From assembly GCA_036504235.1 (NCBI GenBank), contig DASXVN010000078.1:1-7012 (forward strand): 7,012 nucleotides of DNA, written 5' to 3'. This DNA is from Zipacnadum sp036504235. GTDB lineage: Bacteria > Armatimonadota > Zipacnadia > Zipacnadales > Zipacnadaceae. The number at the start of each line of letters is the position of its first letter. The stretch's first letter is position 1. The translations under genes were made by a program, and so were the position numbers. The notes below the pieces were generated by a model. The model saw only the letters and a program-made list of their open reading frames with translations, was not told the DNA's origin and ran no database searches. Positions 1 to 6,971 of this stretch are shown piece by piece.

Positions 1-1
1 G

Positions 2-100
2 GCGCTGGCCATCAATCTAAAGAAGACCGCAGCGCGCGGCGTGGAGCGAGCGAACGCTTTTTTCGGCCAGCGGCCCCGGCGGCAATACAACCCGGCCTGA
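2..100 (+). CDS. C-terminal end of an upstream gene (partial, family undetermined)
   Basis: An open frame enters from the left edge and stops at TGA (98-100), giving 32 residues. They begin ALAINLKKTAARG and end with AFFGQRPRRQYNPA. The fragment is basic and partly helical in character, and codon use matches the neighbouring genes. The ending, a helix followed by a G-x-RP...NP motif at the very C terminus, loosely resembles the tail of NAD-dependent D-2-hydroxyacid dehydrogenases, which often end with a similar 'AFxxGxPxxNxVNP' pattern. This resemblance is weak and comes from memory of the family, so no function is assigned. A terminator-like hairpin begins right after the stop codon, which supports a real gene end. 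The next gene starts 99 bases downstream on the same strand with its own ribosome binding site. Confidence 0.5.
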   Translation, partial: ALAINLKKTAARGVERANAFFGQRPRRQYNPA

Positions 101-124
101 AAGCCGCACCCGCGGAGGCGGTTT
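101..124 (+). terminator. Terminator-like hairpin after the upstream gene
   Basis: AAGCCGC (101-107) can pair with GCGGTTT (118-124), seven pairs including one G-U wobble, around a 10-base loop. It lies immediately after the TGA at 98-100. The 3' side runs into GTTTCTTAA, a short and impure T-rich tract, so it could be a weak intrinsic terminator for the upstream gene. It may only be partly effective, and read-through into the gene at 200 cannot be excluded. Confidence 0.4.
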
Positions 125-186
125 CTTAACAGAACCATTGCTCCGCCCCTACGGGAAAATGCCCATAGTTCGTGACCATCTCGAAC

Positions 187-192
187 GAGGAG
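187..192 (+). promoter_or_regulatory. Shine-Dalgarno site of the large exported protein
   Basis: GAGGAG lies seven bases before the ATG at 200. It is a strong match to the anti-Shine-Dalgarno sequence at the usual spacing. It fixes the start so that a complete signal peptide is produced. No convincing sigma-70 promoter pair was found in the 99-base gap upstream. Confidence 0.75.
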
Positions 193-199
193 ACTTACT

Positions 200-3100
200 A
201 TGCGTAGACTACTCTGCATCGTCGCACTGATTTTGCTGGCCGGCGTTGGTGCGCTGGCCAATCTGGTGCCCAACCCCGGCTTCGAGGAGGGCGCGGGCGG
301 CGTCGCTGCTGTCTGGAAGGTGCCCGAGACCGGACTGAAGGGCGAGGGCGGCACGGTGGCTAATTGGACCACCGAGGAGGCGCACACCGGTACCCGCTCG
401 CTGAAGATGCAGATGACCGGCGAGAACGAGGGCTTCCTACTGGTCGCCACGCCGCAGTTGCCGGTCAAGCCCGGCTTCGACTATGAGGTCTCCTTCTGGT
501 ACAAGGTCGCCGGGCTGCGCGCCGAGACCGTGGATCGCAATAACTTCGCGCTGCTGCTCGTGGATAACTTCGTGCATACCGCCGAGCCGATCAAGTACCT
601 GAGCAACAACCGCATCTGGGTGCGCCAGGACTCGCCGGAGTGGCAGCGGGCCAGCCTCACCTTCCACGTGACCGAGCCCAACGCGGCCAACGTGCAGGTG
701 CGCTTGGAGCTGTCCTCGCATATGGCGGGGCTCAAGCCGGTGGCCTACATTGACGATGTGGACTTCGAGCCCCTGGACACGCCGCTGCCCAATGGCGGCG
801 CGGAGGCCGGTACCGACGAGCCGGAGCGCTGGCTGCACACCGAGACCGGCAATCCCGCCTGGAGCACCGCCCAGGCGCACGGCGGCACGCATAGCTTGGC
901 GCTCACCGACCCGCCCAACGGCAAGCCCAGCGGCTGGTACATGGACGTGCCCTGCCGCCCGGATCGCAAGTACGCCCTCGCCGGCTGGGTCAAGACCGCG
1001 CAGGTCAACGCCAACGGCACGCCCACCGGCGGCTATCTCGCGCTGACCTATCTCGACGCCACGGGCGCGGCCCTGGGCGCCGCGGCGATCAGCCCGGCCC
1101 TCTCGGGGAACAACGACTGGACGAAACTCCAGGTGGAGGCGCCGGCTCCGCCGCCCGGTGCGGTCTTTCTGCGCGTGGCCGCCCAGATGGTCTTCTGCAA
1201 GGGCACGGCCTGGTTCGACGACCTGGAGCTGACCTCGTCGCCCGCCGAGGCCGCGATCGTGCAGCGCGTGCCGCGCATCGTGACCGGCCCCCAGCCGGGC
1301 CGGACCTACGCGACCAACCTGCTGGCCAACCCCGATGTGGAGCAGGGCGCGAACGGGCAGCCCACCGGCTGGACCTGGGTCGGCAAGTCCGATCCCGACT
1401 GGACCGCCGCGGAACTGGACACCTTCTACAAGTCCGGCTACCCCAACCCCAACCTGGGTCGCGGGCGCGGGGAGTGGAGCGAGGAGGCCTTCGCCGGCCG
1501 CCACGCGCTGCTCAGTATTCCGGTCGAGCCGCCGCTGAGCAAGCGCTTCCAGTGGTACGGTCTGGGCGAGGTGGACGCCTACTGGCAGTCCGACGCCATG
1601 CCCTGCGCGCCGGGGCAGCCCTACTTCGCCGGGGGCTGGCTGAAGATCACTAACCCCCTCTACCAGACCTGGCAGGGCCCGCTGCGGCTGTTCTTCTATG
1701 ATGCGAACGGCCGCTGGCTGGACGCGCCTCGCCCCCGGGTCTCCTCCGAGCCGTGGAAGCCCGGGCAGTGGGCGTGGTACTGCACCGCGCCTTATATCGC
1801 TCCGGCAGGCGCGGTGACGATGCGCCTGCGCTTCAACCAGGCGCTGCGGGCCGACAACGGCACCTTTGGCCGCATGTGGGGCGACGACTTCGCCGTCTGG
1901 GCGGTTCCCGCGGAGGCCCAGGCGCTTACCGTGCCCCCGCCCTTCAACGTGCCGCAGTTCAAGCAGTACTTCGTGGCGGCGCATCAGAAGACGCTGCCAC
2001 CGTACCTGCCCGCCCCGGAGTTCGTCCCGGTGGGGGACACGGCGTGGGTCACCGTGGATACCGCGCAGCCGGGGAACCTGTTCTTCAATCCCCAGCAGCC
2101 CACGCCGCTGAGCATCACCGTCAGCAACCTCCTGGCCGAGCCCCGGCAACTGGAGGTCGCGCTGGTCCGCTACGACTGGCAGGGCAACCGCCAGAATCTG
2201 GCGCCGCTCAAGCTCAGCGTGCCCGGCTGGGGCCAGGCCACCGCGGCCGTGCCGGTGCCGGCCGCGGGCCGCTTTGACTGCTACTACGTGGAGACAACTG
2301 TCGCCGAATCCGGCGCGGCCACCGGCTCCGGCGTGGGCCGCTTTGCGGTGCTCCCGCGTCCCACGCGCCCGCGCTACACTCCCGCCACCACGCACTGGCA
2401 GGTCATGCCGCTGACACAACTGGCGGACCCCACCGGCCCCTACGCCCGGGAGTTTGGCGAGATGCTCAAGCTGGCCGGCTACGGCTCAGTTCGAGTCAAC
2501 ATCTATGGCATGGACAAGGCCGATCTGGCCGGGATTCAGGACCTCTATACCAAGCAATACCAGCCGCTGCTCAAGTTCTACCGAGGCCTGGGGCTGGATA
2601 TCACCGCCAATATCTACTATCCGGGCCGGGAGGTTGCGGCGAACATCGCTCGCGTCTTCGGCTCTGATATCGCCGTCTGGGATGTCGGCGGTGTGGAGCA
2701 GGCCAATCACGGCTCGCCCTTCCGCGCCACCGGCGGGATGAGCGACGAGGACTACGACCAGCACGTCGCGGAGAGCATTGACGGGATCCGCGAGGTGCTC
2801 CCGCAGGCGACCATCATGAGCGGCGCGATCGCTTCCGACATGGAGGCCACCGTGCTCACCCGCTGGTACGCGGCGGGAATCGCGCAGAAATTCGCGGGCT
2901 TTACCTACAATACGTACGGCTCCTTCACCGCGACCATCAAGAACAATCTGGCTATGATGGCCGCGCACGGCGAGCCGAACAAGTACGCCTGGATCGAGGA
3001 GATTCCGGCCCACAACGCGCCGGTCAGCGGGCCGGAGCGCCGCTATGGCGAGAAGGCCGGCGCCGCCAATATGGTGCGCGTCTACGTGAGCCTGCTCAGC

Positions 3101-4426
3101 GACTTCTACCCGCGCTTTGCGCGCATCACGACCTGGAGCTTTCTCGAGGCGGGCGCCGACAGCGAGTACTCGATGGTCATGTCCGACCTCTCGCCCCGGC
3201 CCTCCTATCCGGCGATGGTGGTGCTGACCGACAAATTCGGCCAGGCCAAGTTCGACCAAGCGATGGGTGACGAGCGCCTGGCCGTCTACCGCTGGCGCGA
3301 GGGCGAACGGACGCTGGGCGTTCTCTGGTCCAACCTCGGCACACAGACCGTGACCCTGGAGACCAAGAGCCCCCGGGTCACCGTCACGGACCTGATGGGC
3401 AACGCTCGGACGCTGCCGGTGACCGGCGGGATGCTGAGCCTGCCGCTTACCGAGGAGCCGGTGTACCTCGAGGGCGCCGGGGACTTCGTCGTCAGCCGGC
3501 GGCTGGCGCTGGACCTGACGCAGGGCGTCTGCCCCGCGACCGGCCCGCCGACGCTGAACCTGCTGGTGCGCAACACTGGACCGCAGCGTCTCGGGGGCAC
3601 GGTGAGGCTGATCGCCGCCTCCGCTCCGGACCCGGCGCAGGCCGCCTTTGACCTCGCCCCGGGCCAGGAGCTCAAGGTGCCGATCAAGGTCACGGGCACG
3701 CCCGTGGTCAGCAAGCGCGAGCCCTTCCGAGTGGAAGCCACCACCAAGGAAGGCTTCACCTACGCGACGACGGTCAATCTGAACTTCGCCCGGGCGGCCC
3801 ACGCTCAGACCCCGCCGGCAGTAGACGGCACCTGGAAAGGCTGGGAGGCCGCGCCGGTGATCTTCCTGGGCGACCGCGACCGGGTGAAGGCGAGCATCAA
3901 TCCCGGCGAGAGCTGGACCGGCCCGGCGGACGCCAGCGGCAAGCTCCGCCTGCTGTGGGACGACAAGTACCTGTACCTGGGCGTGGAGGCGACCGACGAT
4001 ATCTTCAAGCCCCAGCCCGAGGCGGGGTTCAACGGTTTCACGGGCGACAGCCTCGAGTTCGCGCTCCAGCCCGACCACCTGCTGCGCGCCGACGTCAAGC
4101 AGCAGGAGTTCGAGCTGTTCCTGCCCGGCGGCCAGGGCGCGCCGCGGCTGAACTGGCGCTTCCCCAACCGCGCGATGACCACCTGGCCGGTCGCGGTCAA
4201 GCCCACCGGCGCCGCGGGCAACGTCAACTACCAAGTGGCGATTCCCTGGGCGGAGATCGGCGTCAAAGCCCCGGCGGCCGGCCGGACGCTGTCCCTGAGC
4301 GTGGTGCTCAACGACACCGATACCGACTACTTCACCGGGGGTCGGACGATCCTTGAGTGGTTCGGCGGGCTCGCCAGTTCCGGGAAAGACCCCTCGCAGT
4401 ACGGGGATTTGACCCTCTGCGAGTGA
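200..4426 (+). CDS. Exported multi-domain glycoside-hydrolase-like protein with CBM4/9-like and CBM9-like modules
   Basis: 1408 residues. The signal peptide has MRR, a hydrophobic core and an ALA|N cleavage site after residue 20. There is no lipobox, sortase motif or C-terminal anchor, so the product is probably released or periplasmic. Three beta-sandwich modules follow (about 21-192, 196-345 and 373-570). Each opens with an NLVPNPGFEEG-like motif, carries an 'EEAHxGTxSL'-like motif (59-68, 225-233, 428-437) and closes with a DD[VLF] strand (185, 340, 562), as in carbohydrate-binding family CBM4/9. An Ig-like domain (about 605-710) leads into a TIM-barrel-like region (about 730-1035) with strand motifs VWDVGGVEQ (W827, E833) and WIEEIPAHN (E933/E934). 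These resemble the acid/base and nucleophile strands of clan GH-A, but without the usual Asn-Glu pair. A small beta domain ending PVYLEG (to about 1094) and a NEW3-like beta domain (about 1097-1195) follow. The C terminus (about 1200-1408) is CBM9/DOMON-like, with VDG at 1208, WDDKYLYL at 1253 and GDSLEF at 1282. Polysaccharide binding is well supported; hydrolysis, substrate and GH family are inference. The gene stands alone. Confidence 0.93.
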   Translation: MRRLLCIVALILLAGVGALANLVPNPGFEEGAGGVAAVWKVPETGLKGEGGTVANWTTEEAHTGTRSLKMQMTGENEGFLLVATPQLPVKPGFDYEVSFWYKVAGLRAETVDRNNFALLLVDNFVHTAEPIKYLSNNRIWVRQDSPEWQRASLTFHVTEPNAANVQVRLELSSHMAGLKPVAYIDDVDFEPLDTPLPNGGAEAGTDEPERWLHTETGNPAWSTAQAHGGTHSLALTDPPNGKPSGWYMDVPCRPDRKYALAGWVKTAQVNANGTPTGGYLALTYLDATGAALGAAAISPALSGNNDWTKLQVEAPAPPPGAVFLRVAAQMVFCKGTAWFDDLELTSSPAEAAIVQRVPRIVTGPQPGRTYATNLLANPDVEQGANGQPTGWTWVGKSDPDWTAAELDTFYKSGYPNPNLGRGRGEWSEEAFAGRHALLSIPVEPPLSKRFQWYGLGEVDAYWQSDAMPCAPGQPYFAGGWLKITNPLYQTWQGPLRLFFYDANGRWLDAPRPRVSSEPWKPGQWAWYCTAPYIAPAGAVTMRLRFNQALRADNGTFGRMWGDDFAVWAVPAEAQALTVPPPFNVPQFKQYFVAAHQKTLPPYLPAPEFVPVGDTAWVTVDTAQPGNLFFNPQQPTPLSITVSNLLAEPRQLEVALVRYDWQGNRQNLAPLKLSVPGWGQATAAVPVPAAGRFDCYYVETTVAESGAATGSGVGRFAVLPRPTRPRYTPATTHWQVMPLTQLADPTGPYAREFGEMLKLAGYGSVRVNIYGMDKADLAGIQDLYTKQYQPLLKFYRGLGLDITANIYYPGREVAANIARVFGSDIAVWDVGGVEQANHGSPFRATGGMSDEDYDQHVAESIDGIREVLPQATIMSGAIASDMEATVLTRWYAAGIAQKFAGFTYNTYGSFTATIKNNLAMMAAHGEPNKYAWIEEIPAHNAPVSGPERRYGEKAGAANMVRVYVSLLSDFYPRFARITTWSFLEAGADSEYSMVMSDLSPRPSYPAMVVLTDKFGQAKFDQAMGDERLAVYRWREGERTLGVLWSNLGTQTVTLETKSPRVTVTDLMGNARTLPVTGGMLSLPLTEEPVYLEGAGDFVVSRRLALDLTQGVCPATGPPTLNLLVRNTGPQRLGGTVRLIAASAPDPAQAAFDLAPGQELKVPIKVTGTPVVSKREPFRVEATTKEGFTYATTVNLNFARAAHAQTPPAVDGTWKGWEAAPVIFLGDRDRVKASINPGESWTGPADASGKLRLLWDDKYLYLGVEATDDIFKPQPEAGFNGFTGDSLEFALQPDHLLRADVKQQEFELFLPGGQGAPRLNWRFPNRAMTTWPVAVKPTGAAGNVNYQVAIPWAEIGVKAPAAGRTLSLSVVLNDTDTDYFTGGRTILEWFGGLASSGKDPSQYGDLTLCE

Positions 4427-4455
4427 CGAGCGGGGGAGTTAGGGCTAGCAGACGG

Positions 4456-4480
4456 TAGGACAGGCGTCTCGCCTGTCCTA
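4456..4480. repeat. Perfect 11-bp inverted repeat between convergent genes
   Basis: TAGGACAGGCG (4456-4466) and its exact reverse complement CGCCTGTCCTA (4470-4480) flank a TCT loop. It lies 29 bases after the stop of the large exported-protein gene and 23 bases past the stop of the convergent small gene. It could therefore act as a terminator for both strands, although no T-run follows on either side, so it would not be a classical intrinsic terminator. Its sequence layout, starting GTAGG, also resembles the repeat at 6972-6992, so it may instead belong to a dispersed REP-like family. Confidence 0.8.
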
Positions 4481-4503
4481 GGGGGACGGCGTGTCCAGTC
4501 TCG

Positions 4504-4776
4504 CTACTTCCTGCCCTTCTTCTTGGACGTGAACTTCTTGCCCGCCGCCTTCTGGGCGGCGCGGCGCTTGCGCTGGACCTTGGAGATGAGCAGCAGGCCC
4601 AGGTAGCCGCCGCCGATCACGCCGCCGCCGATGAGCAACACGGCCAGCGGGAAGGATAGCATGCTGCTGCCGATTTTCTCGTAATACTTGAACAGCTCAT
4701 AGTAGGCGGCGGCGCCGAGGCCACCGCCGAGAAGTACGCCGGCCAGACTAGCCAGAAGTCGCGAAATGTCGGTCAT
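4504..4776 (-). CDS. Small membrane protein with two transmembrane helices and a basic tail (hypothetical)
   Basis: 90 residues, ATG at 4776-4774, stop TAG at 4506-4504. I do not recognise a family. Two hydrophobic, glycine-rich helices are visible. The first (about residues 7-29) carries LLGGGLGAAA; the second (about 40-64) carries LLIGGGVIGGG, a glycine-zipper-like pattern suited to close helix packing or oligomerisation. A short hydrophilic loop with aromatic and charged residues (about 30-39, KYYEKIG) joins them. The tail (66-90) has 13 Lys/Arg in 25 residues, ending KKKGRK. By the positive-inside rule this tail should be cytoplasmic, and with two helices the N terminus would be too. The tail might touch nucleic acid, ribosomes or acidic lipids, which is speculation. 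The leader AAAGGCGGTACCT just upstream gives a weak Shine-Dalgarno match (AAGG). Codon use and GC content match the neighbours. It is convergent with the large exported-protein gene and divergent from aconitase. Confidence 0.75.
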   Translation of the reverse strand: MTDISRLLASLAGVLLGGGLGAAAYYELFKYYEKIGSSMLSFPLAVLLIGGGVIGGGYLGLLLISKVQRKRRAAQKAAGKKFTSKKKGRK

Positions 4777-4833
4777 AGGTACCGCCTTTGAGGGGAGCCG
4801 AAAAGCCGATTGGGTGGCGAGCGCCGAGCGCTT

Positions 4834-4856
4834 CCGGAGGGTCCTTCTCCCTCCGG
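4834..4856. repeat. Perfect 8-bp inverted repeat
   Basis: CCGGAGGG (4834-4841) and CCCTCCGG (4849-4856) are exact reverse complements around the 7-base loop TCCTTCT. A smaller inverted repeat, AGCGC-CGA-GCGCT, directly precedes it at 4820-4832. No T-run follows on either strand, so a classical intrinsic terminator is unlikely. Confidence 0.7.
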
Positions 4857-4857
4857 C

Positions 4858-4901
4858 CCGCCGAAACCTGCGCCCGCCGCAGGTCCGCGCCCCCTCGGCG
4901 G
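4858..4901. repeat. Nested double inverted repeat
   Basis: ACCTGCG (4866-4872) pairs perfectly with CGCAGGT (4878-4884) around a 5-base loop. Outside it, CCGCCG (4858-4863) can pair with CGGCGG (4896-4901). The inner stem is a clear palindrome. The outer pairing is less certain because such GC-rich strings are common by chance in this DNA. Confidence 0.5.
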
Positions 4902-4930
4902 CGAACTAACCCCCAGCTAGAGGCGCAACC

Positions 4931-4952
4931 GGGACCGAGCTTGCTCGGTCCC
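4931..4952. repeat. Perfect 10-bp inverted repeat upstream of aconitase
   Basis: GGGACCGAGC (4931-4940) and its exact reverse complement GCTCGGTCCC (4943-4952) are separated only by TT, so a real hairpin would have a four-base CTTG loop. It ends 56 bases before the aconitase start. It could be a terminator-like or attenuator hairpin in the aconitase leader, a protein-binding palindrome or a REP-like element. No T-run follows on the + strand. Confidence 0.8.
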
Positions 4953-4965
4953 TGCTGATAACCGG

Positions 4966-4988
4966 CGGGAGCGGCTGCGACCCTCCCG
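4966..4988 (+). repeat. Short inverted repeat just before the aconitase ribosome binding site
   Basis: CGGGAG (4966-4971) is complementary to CTCCCG (4983-4988) across an 11-base spacer. The second arm ends ten bases before the GGAG ribosome binding site at 4999-5002. A six-pair stem with this spacer can occur by chance. If it forms in the mRNA it would sit next to the ribosome landing site. Confidence 0.35.
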
Positions 4989-4998
4989 ACGTACCCCT

Positions 4999-5002
4999 GG
5001 AG
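4999..5002 (+). promoter_or_regulatory. Ribosome binding site of aconitase
   Basis: GGAG lies six bases before the ATG at 5009. The overlapping ATG at 5004 is in another frame and too close to GGAG. The start at 5009 also gives the N terminus expected for the family (an EKIL-type helix, then a long IDQTLTQDATG motif), so this start is well supported. Confidence 0.7.
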
Positions 5003-5008
5003 AATGAC

Positions 5009-6940
5009 ATGCGTGGAACCCTGACCGAAAAGATACTGCGGGCCCATCTGGTGGCGGGCGAGCTGGAGCCCGGCGCGGAGATCCAGATTCGCATTGACCA
5101 GACCCTCACCCAGGACGCCACCGGCACCATGGCCTACCTGCAATTTGAGGCGTTGGGCGTGCCCCGCGTCCGCACCGAGCTGTCCGTCAGCTACGTGGAC
5201 CACAACACCCTGCAGTCCAGCTTCGAGAACGCCGACGACCACCGCTACCTGCAGTCCGTCGCGGCCAAGTACGGGATTTTCTTCTCCCGCCCCGGCAACG
5301 GCATTTGCCATCAGGTGCACCTGGAGCGCTTCGGCGTCCCCGGCAAAACCCTGCTCGGCTCCGATAGCCACACGCCGACCGGCGGCGGGCTGGGGATGCT
5401 GGCGATGGGCGCGGGCGGTCTGGACGTAGCCGTGGCGATGGCCGGGTTGCCCTTCACCCTGGTCGCCCCCCGCGTGGTGCGGGTCAATCTGACCGGTCAA
5501 CTGCCCCCCTGGGTCAGCGCCAAGGACGTCATTCTGGAGCTGCTCCGCCGCCTGACCGTGAAGGGCGGCGTCGGCAAGGTCATGGAGTACACCGGCCCCG
5601 GCGTGGCGACGCTCAGCGTCCCCGAGCGGGCCACCATCACCAACATGGGCGCCGAACTGGGCGCGACCAGCTCGCTTTTCCCCAGCGACGAGGAGACCCG
5701 CCGCTTCCTCGCCGCCGAGGGGCGCGCGGAGGCCTGGCAAGCGCTGGCCGCCGACCCGGACGCCGAGTATGAGGAGGAAGTGGAGATTGACCTGAGCGCG
5801 CTGGAGCCGCTGGTGGCCCAGCCGCACAGCCCGGACGCGGTCGCTGCGGTGCGCACCCTCGCCGGTACGCCGGTGGACCAGGTCTGCATCGGCTCCTGCA
5901 CCAACTCGTCGCTCAGCGATCTGCTGACCGTGGCCGCTATTTTGCGCGGCAAACACGTGCATCCGCGGGTGAGCCTGACCATCTCGCCGGGCTCCCGACA
6001 GGTGCTGGCCATGATCGCTCGCAACGGCGCGCTGGCCGACCTGGTGGAGGCGGGCGCGCGGGTGCTCGAGTCCACCTGCGGCCCCTGCATCGGCATGGGC
6101 CAGGCCCCGGTGACCGACGCGGTCTCGGTGCGCTCCTTCAACCGCAACTTCCCGGGCCGCAGCGGCACCGCCTCGGCCGGCGTCTATCTGGCCGGGCCGG
6201 AGGTCTGCGCCGCGGCCGCCCTCACCGGCGCGCTCACCGACCCGCGCACCCTCGGCGAGTTCCCCCGGGTGACTCTGCCGGAGAGCTTCGCGGTGGACGA
6301 CAGCATGATTCTCCCGCCCGCGCCGGACGGCAGCACGGTGGAGATTCTGCGCGGGCCCAACATCCAGCCGGTGCCCACCCGCGGGCCGCTGGAGGACGAG
6401 CTGACGGCGCGCGTGCTGCTCAAGGTGGGGGACAACATCACCACCGACCACATCATGCCCGCCGGCGCCAAGGTCCTGCCTCTGCGCAGCAACATTCCGG
6501 CGATCAGCGAGTACGTCTTCCATGCGGTGGACCCCGGTTTTGCCGCTCGGGCGCGCGAATGGGGCGGCGGGGTGGTGGTCGGCGGGGAGAACTACGGGCA
6601 GGGCTCCAGCCGCGAGCACGCGGCGCTGGCCCCGATGTATCTCGGCGTCAAGGCGGTGCTGGCCAAGTCTTTCGCCCGGATTCACCAGGCCAACCTGGTC
6701 AACTTCGGCGTGTTGCCCCTCCGGCTGGCCGCGGCGGACTACGACCGCCTCCAGCCCGGCGACACCCTGCGCCTCAGCGGTATCCGCGCGGCCGTCACCG
6801 GCGGAACCACGCTGACCCTCGTCAACGAGACCCAGGGCTTCACGTTGGAGGCCACGCCCCAACTGTCTCCGCGTCAGGTCGAGGTGATCCTCGCCGGCGG
6901 CGTGCTGAACTACGTGCGGGCGCAGGCGCAGGCGGAGTAG
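5009..6940 (+). CDS. acn: Aconitate hydratase, Aquifex type (4Fe-4S, single chain)
   Basis: 643 residues, full length for the short single-chain bacterial aconitases, which are distinct from the roughly 890-residue AcnA and from AcnB. Aconitase is a cytoplasmic enzyme that interconverts citrate and isocitrate via cis-aconitate in the TCA cycle. The N terminus carries the family signature IDQTLTQDATGTMAYLQFEA (about 29-48), then DHN (64-66) and GSDSHTPTGGG (117-127) for substrate binding. The three cluster ligands are present: C297 in GSCTNSS, and C357 and C360 in CGPCIG. A linker near 440-470 leads to the swivel domain with LLKVGDNITTDHIMPAG (470-486), YGQGSSREHAA (529-539; S533, S534 and R535 in the catalytic loop) and NFGVLPL. 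No key residue is missing and the frame is intact. The related LeuC/LeuD and homoaconitase enzymes are usually split into two subunits; the fused layout and N-terminal signature favour aconitase. The gene is monocistronic here, with a hairpin-rich leader. Confidence 0.95.
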   Translation: MRGTLTEKILRAHLVAGELEPGAEIQIRIDQTLTQDATGTMAYLQFEALGVPRVRTELSVSYVDHNTLQSSFENADDHRYLQSVAAKYGIFFSRPGNGICHQVHLERFGVPGKTLLGSDSHTPTGGGLGMLAMGAGGLDVAVAMAGLPFTLVAPRVVRVNLTGQLPPWVSAKDVILELLRRLTVKGGVGKVMEYTGPGVATLSVPERATITNMGAELGATSSLFPSDEETRRFLAAEGRAEAWQALAADPDAEYEEEVEIDLSALEPLVAQPHSPDAVAAVRTLAGTPVDQVCIGSCTNSSLSDLLTVAAILRGKHVHPRVSLTISPGSRQVLAMIARNGALADLVEAGARVLESTCGPCIGMGQAPVTDAVSVRSFNRNFPGRSGTASAGVYLAGPEVCAAAALTGALTDPRTLGEFPRVTLPESFAVDDSMILPPAPDGSTVEILRGPNIQPVPTRGPLEDELTARVLLKVGDNITTDHIMPAGAKVLPLRSNIPAISEYVFHAVDPGFAARAREWGGGVVVGGENYGQGSSREHAALAPMYLGVKAVLAKSFARIHQANLVNFGVLPLRLAAADYDRLQPGDTLRLSGIRAAVTGGTTLTLVNETQGFTLEATPQLSPRQVEVILAGGVLNYVRAQAQAE

Positions 6941-6971
6941 GCTTTCTGCCGTTGACGTTGCCGTACTGTAG

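Larger units (their letters stand above)
4777..5008. other. Divergent intergenic region packed with inverted repeats, no gene
   Basis: These 232 bases separate the start codons of the small membrane protein (-) and aconitase (+), so promoters for both should lie here. I see no convincing -35/-10 pair and no plausible short gene. The region contains a close succession of GC-rich inverted repeats: 4820-4832 (5-bp stem), 4834-4856 (8 bp), 4866-4884 (7 bp, nested in an outer 6-bp pairing 4858-4863/4896-4901), 4931-4952 (10 bp) and 4966-4988 (6 bp). Transcribed to the right they would form the aconitase leader; transcribed to the left, that of the small gene. Which strand matters, if either, is unknown. 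Confidence 0.7.

Noticed and set aside
138..169. TTGCTC ... CATAGT as a promoter for the gene at 200
   Set aside because: The spacer is 20 bases and the -10 element is poor, so the pair is not supported.
200..260. Lipoprotein signal from the Cys at residue 6 of the large protein
   Set aside because: The Cys lies at the start of the hydrophobic core, not after it, so there is no lipobox. The ALA|N site fits signal peptidase I.
437..2419. 660-codon open frame on the - strand inside the exported-protein gene
   Set aside because: The translation is Arg/Gly/His-rich with no recognisable motif. Long antisense frames are expected opposite GC-rich genes, and the + strand frame has clear domains throughout.
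2486..4234. 582-codon open frame on the - strand
   Set aside because: Same reason: compositionally biased shadow of the exported-protein gene, with no domain signal.
4953..4961. TGCTGATAA as an extended -10 element for aconitase
   Set aside because: It has the TGn prefix, but the -35 position (about 4933-4938) lies in the palindrome at 4931-4952 and has no -35 match. Too weak to annotate.
4820..4988. CRISPR-like array
   Set aside because: The repeated palindromes differ in sequence and have no constant repeat/spacer rhythm, and no cas gene is near.
4748..6862. 704-codon open frame on the - strand opposite aconitase
   Set aside because: It covers the aconitase coding region, whose + strand product has all family motifs. 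The antisense product is His/Gly/Arg-rich without motifs and would run into the small membrane gene.
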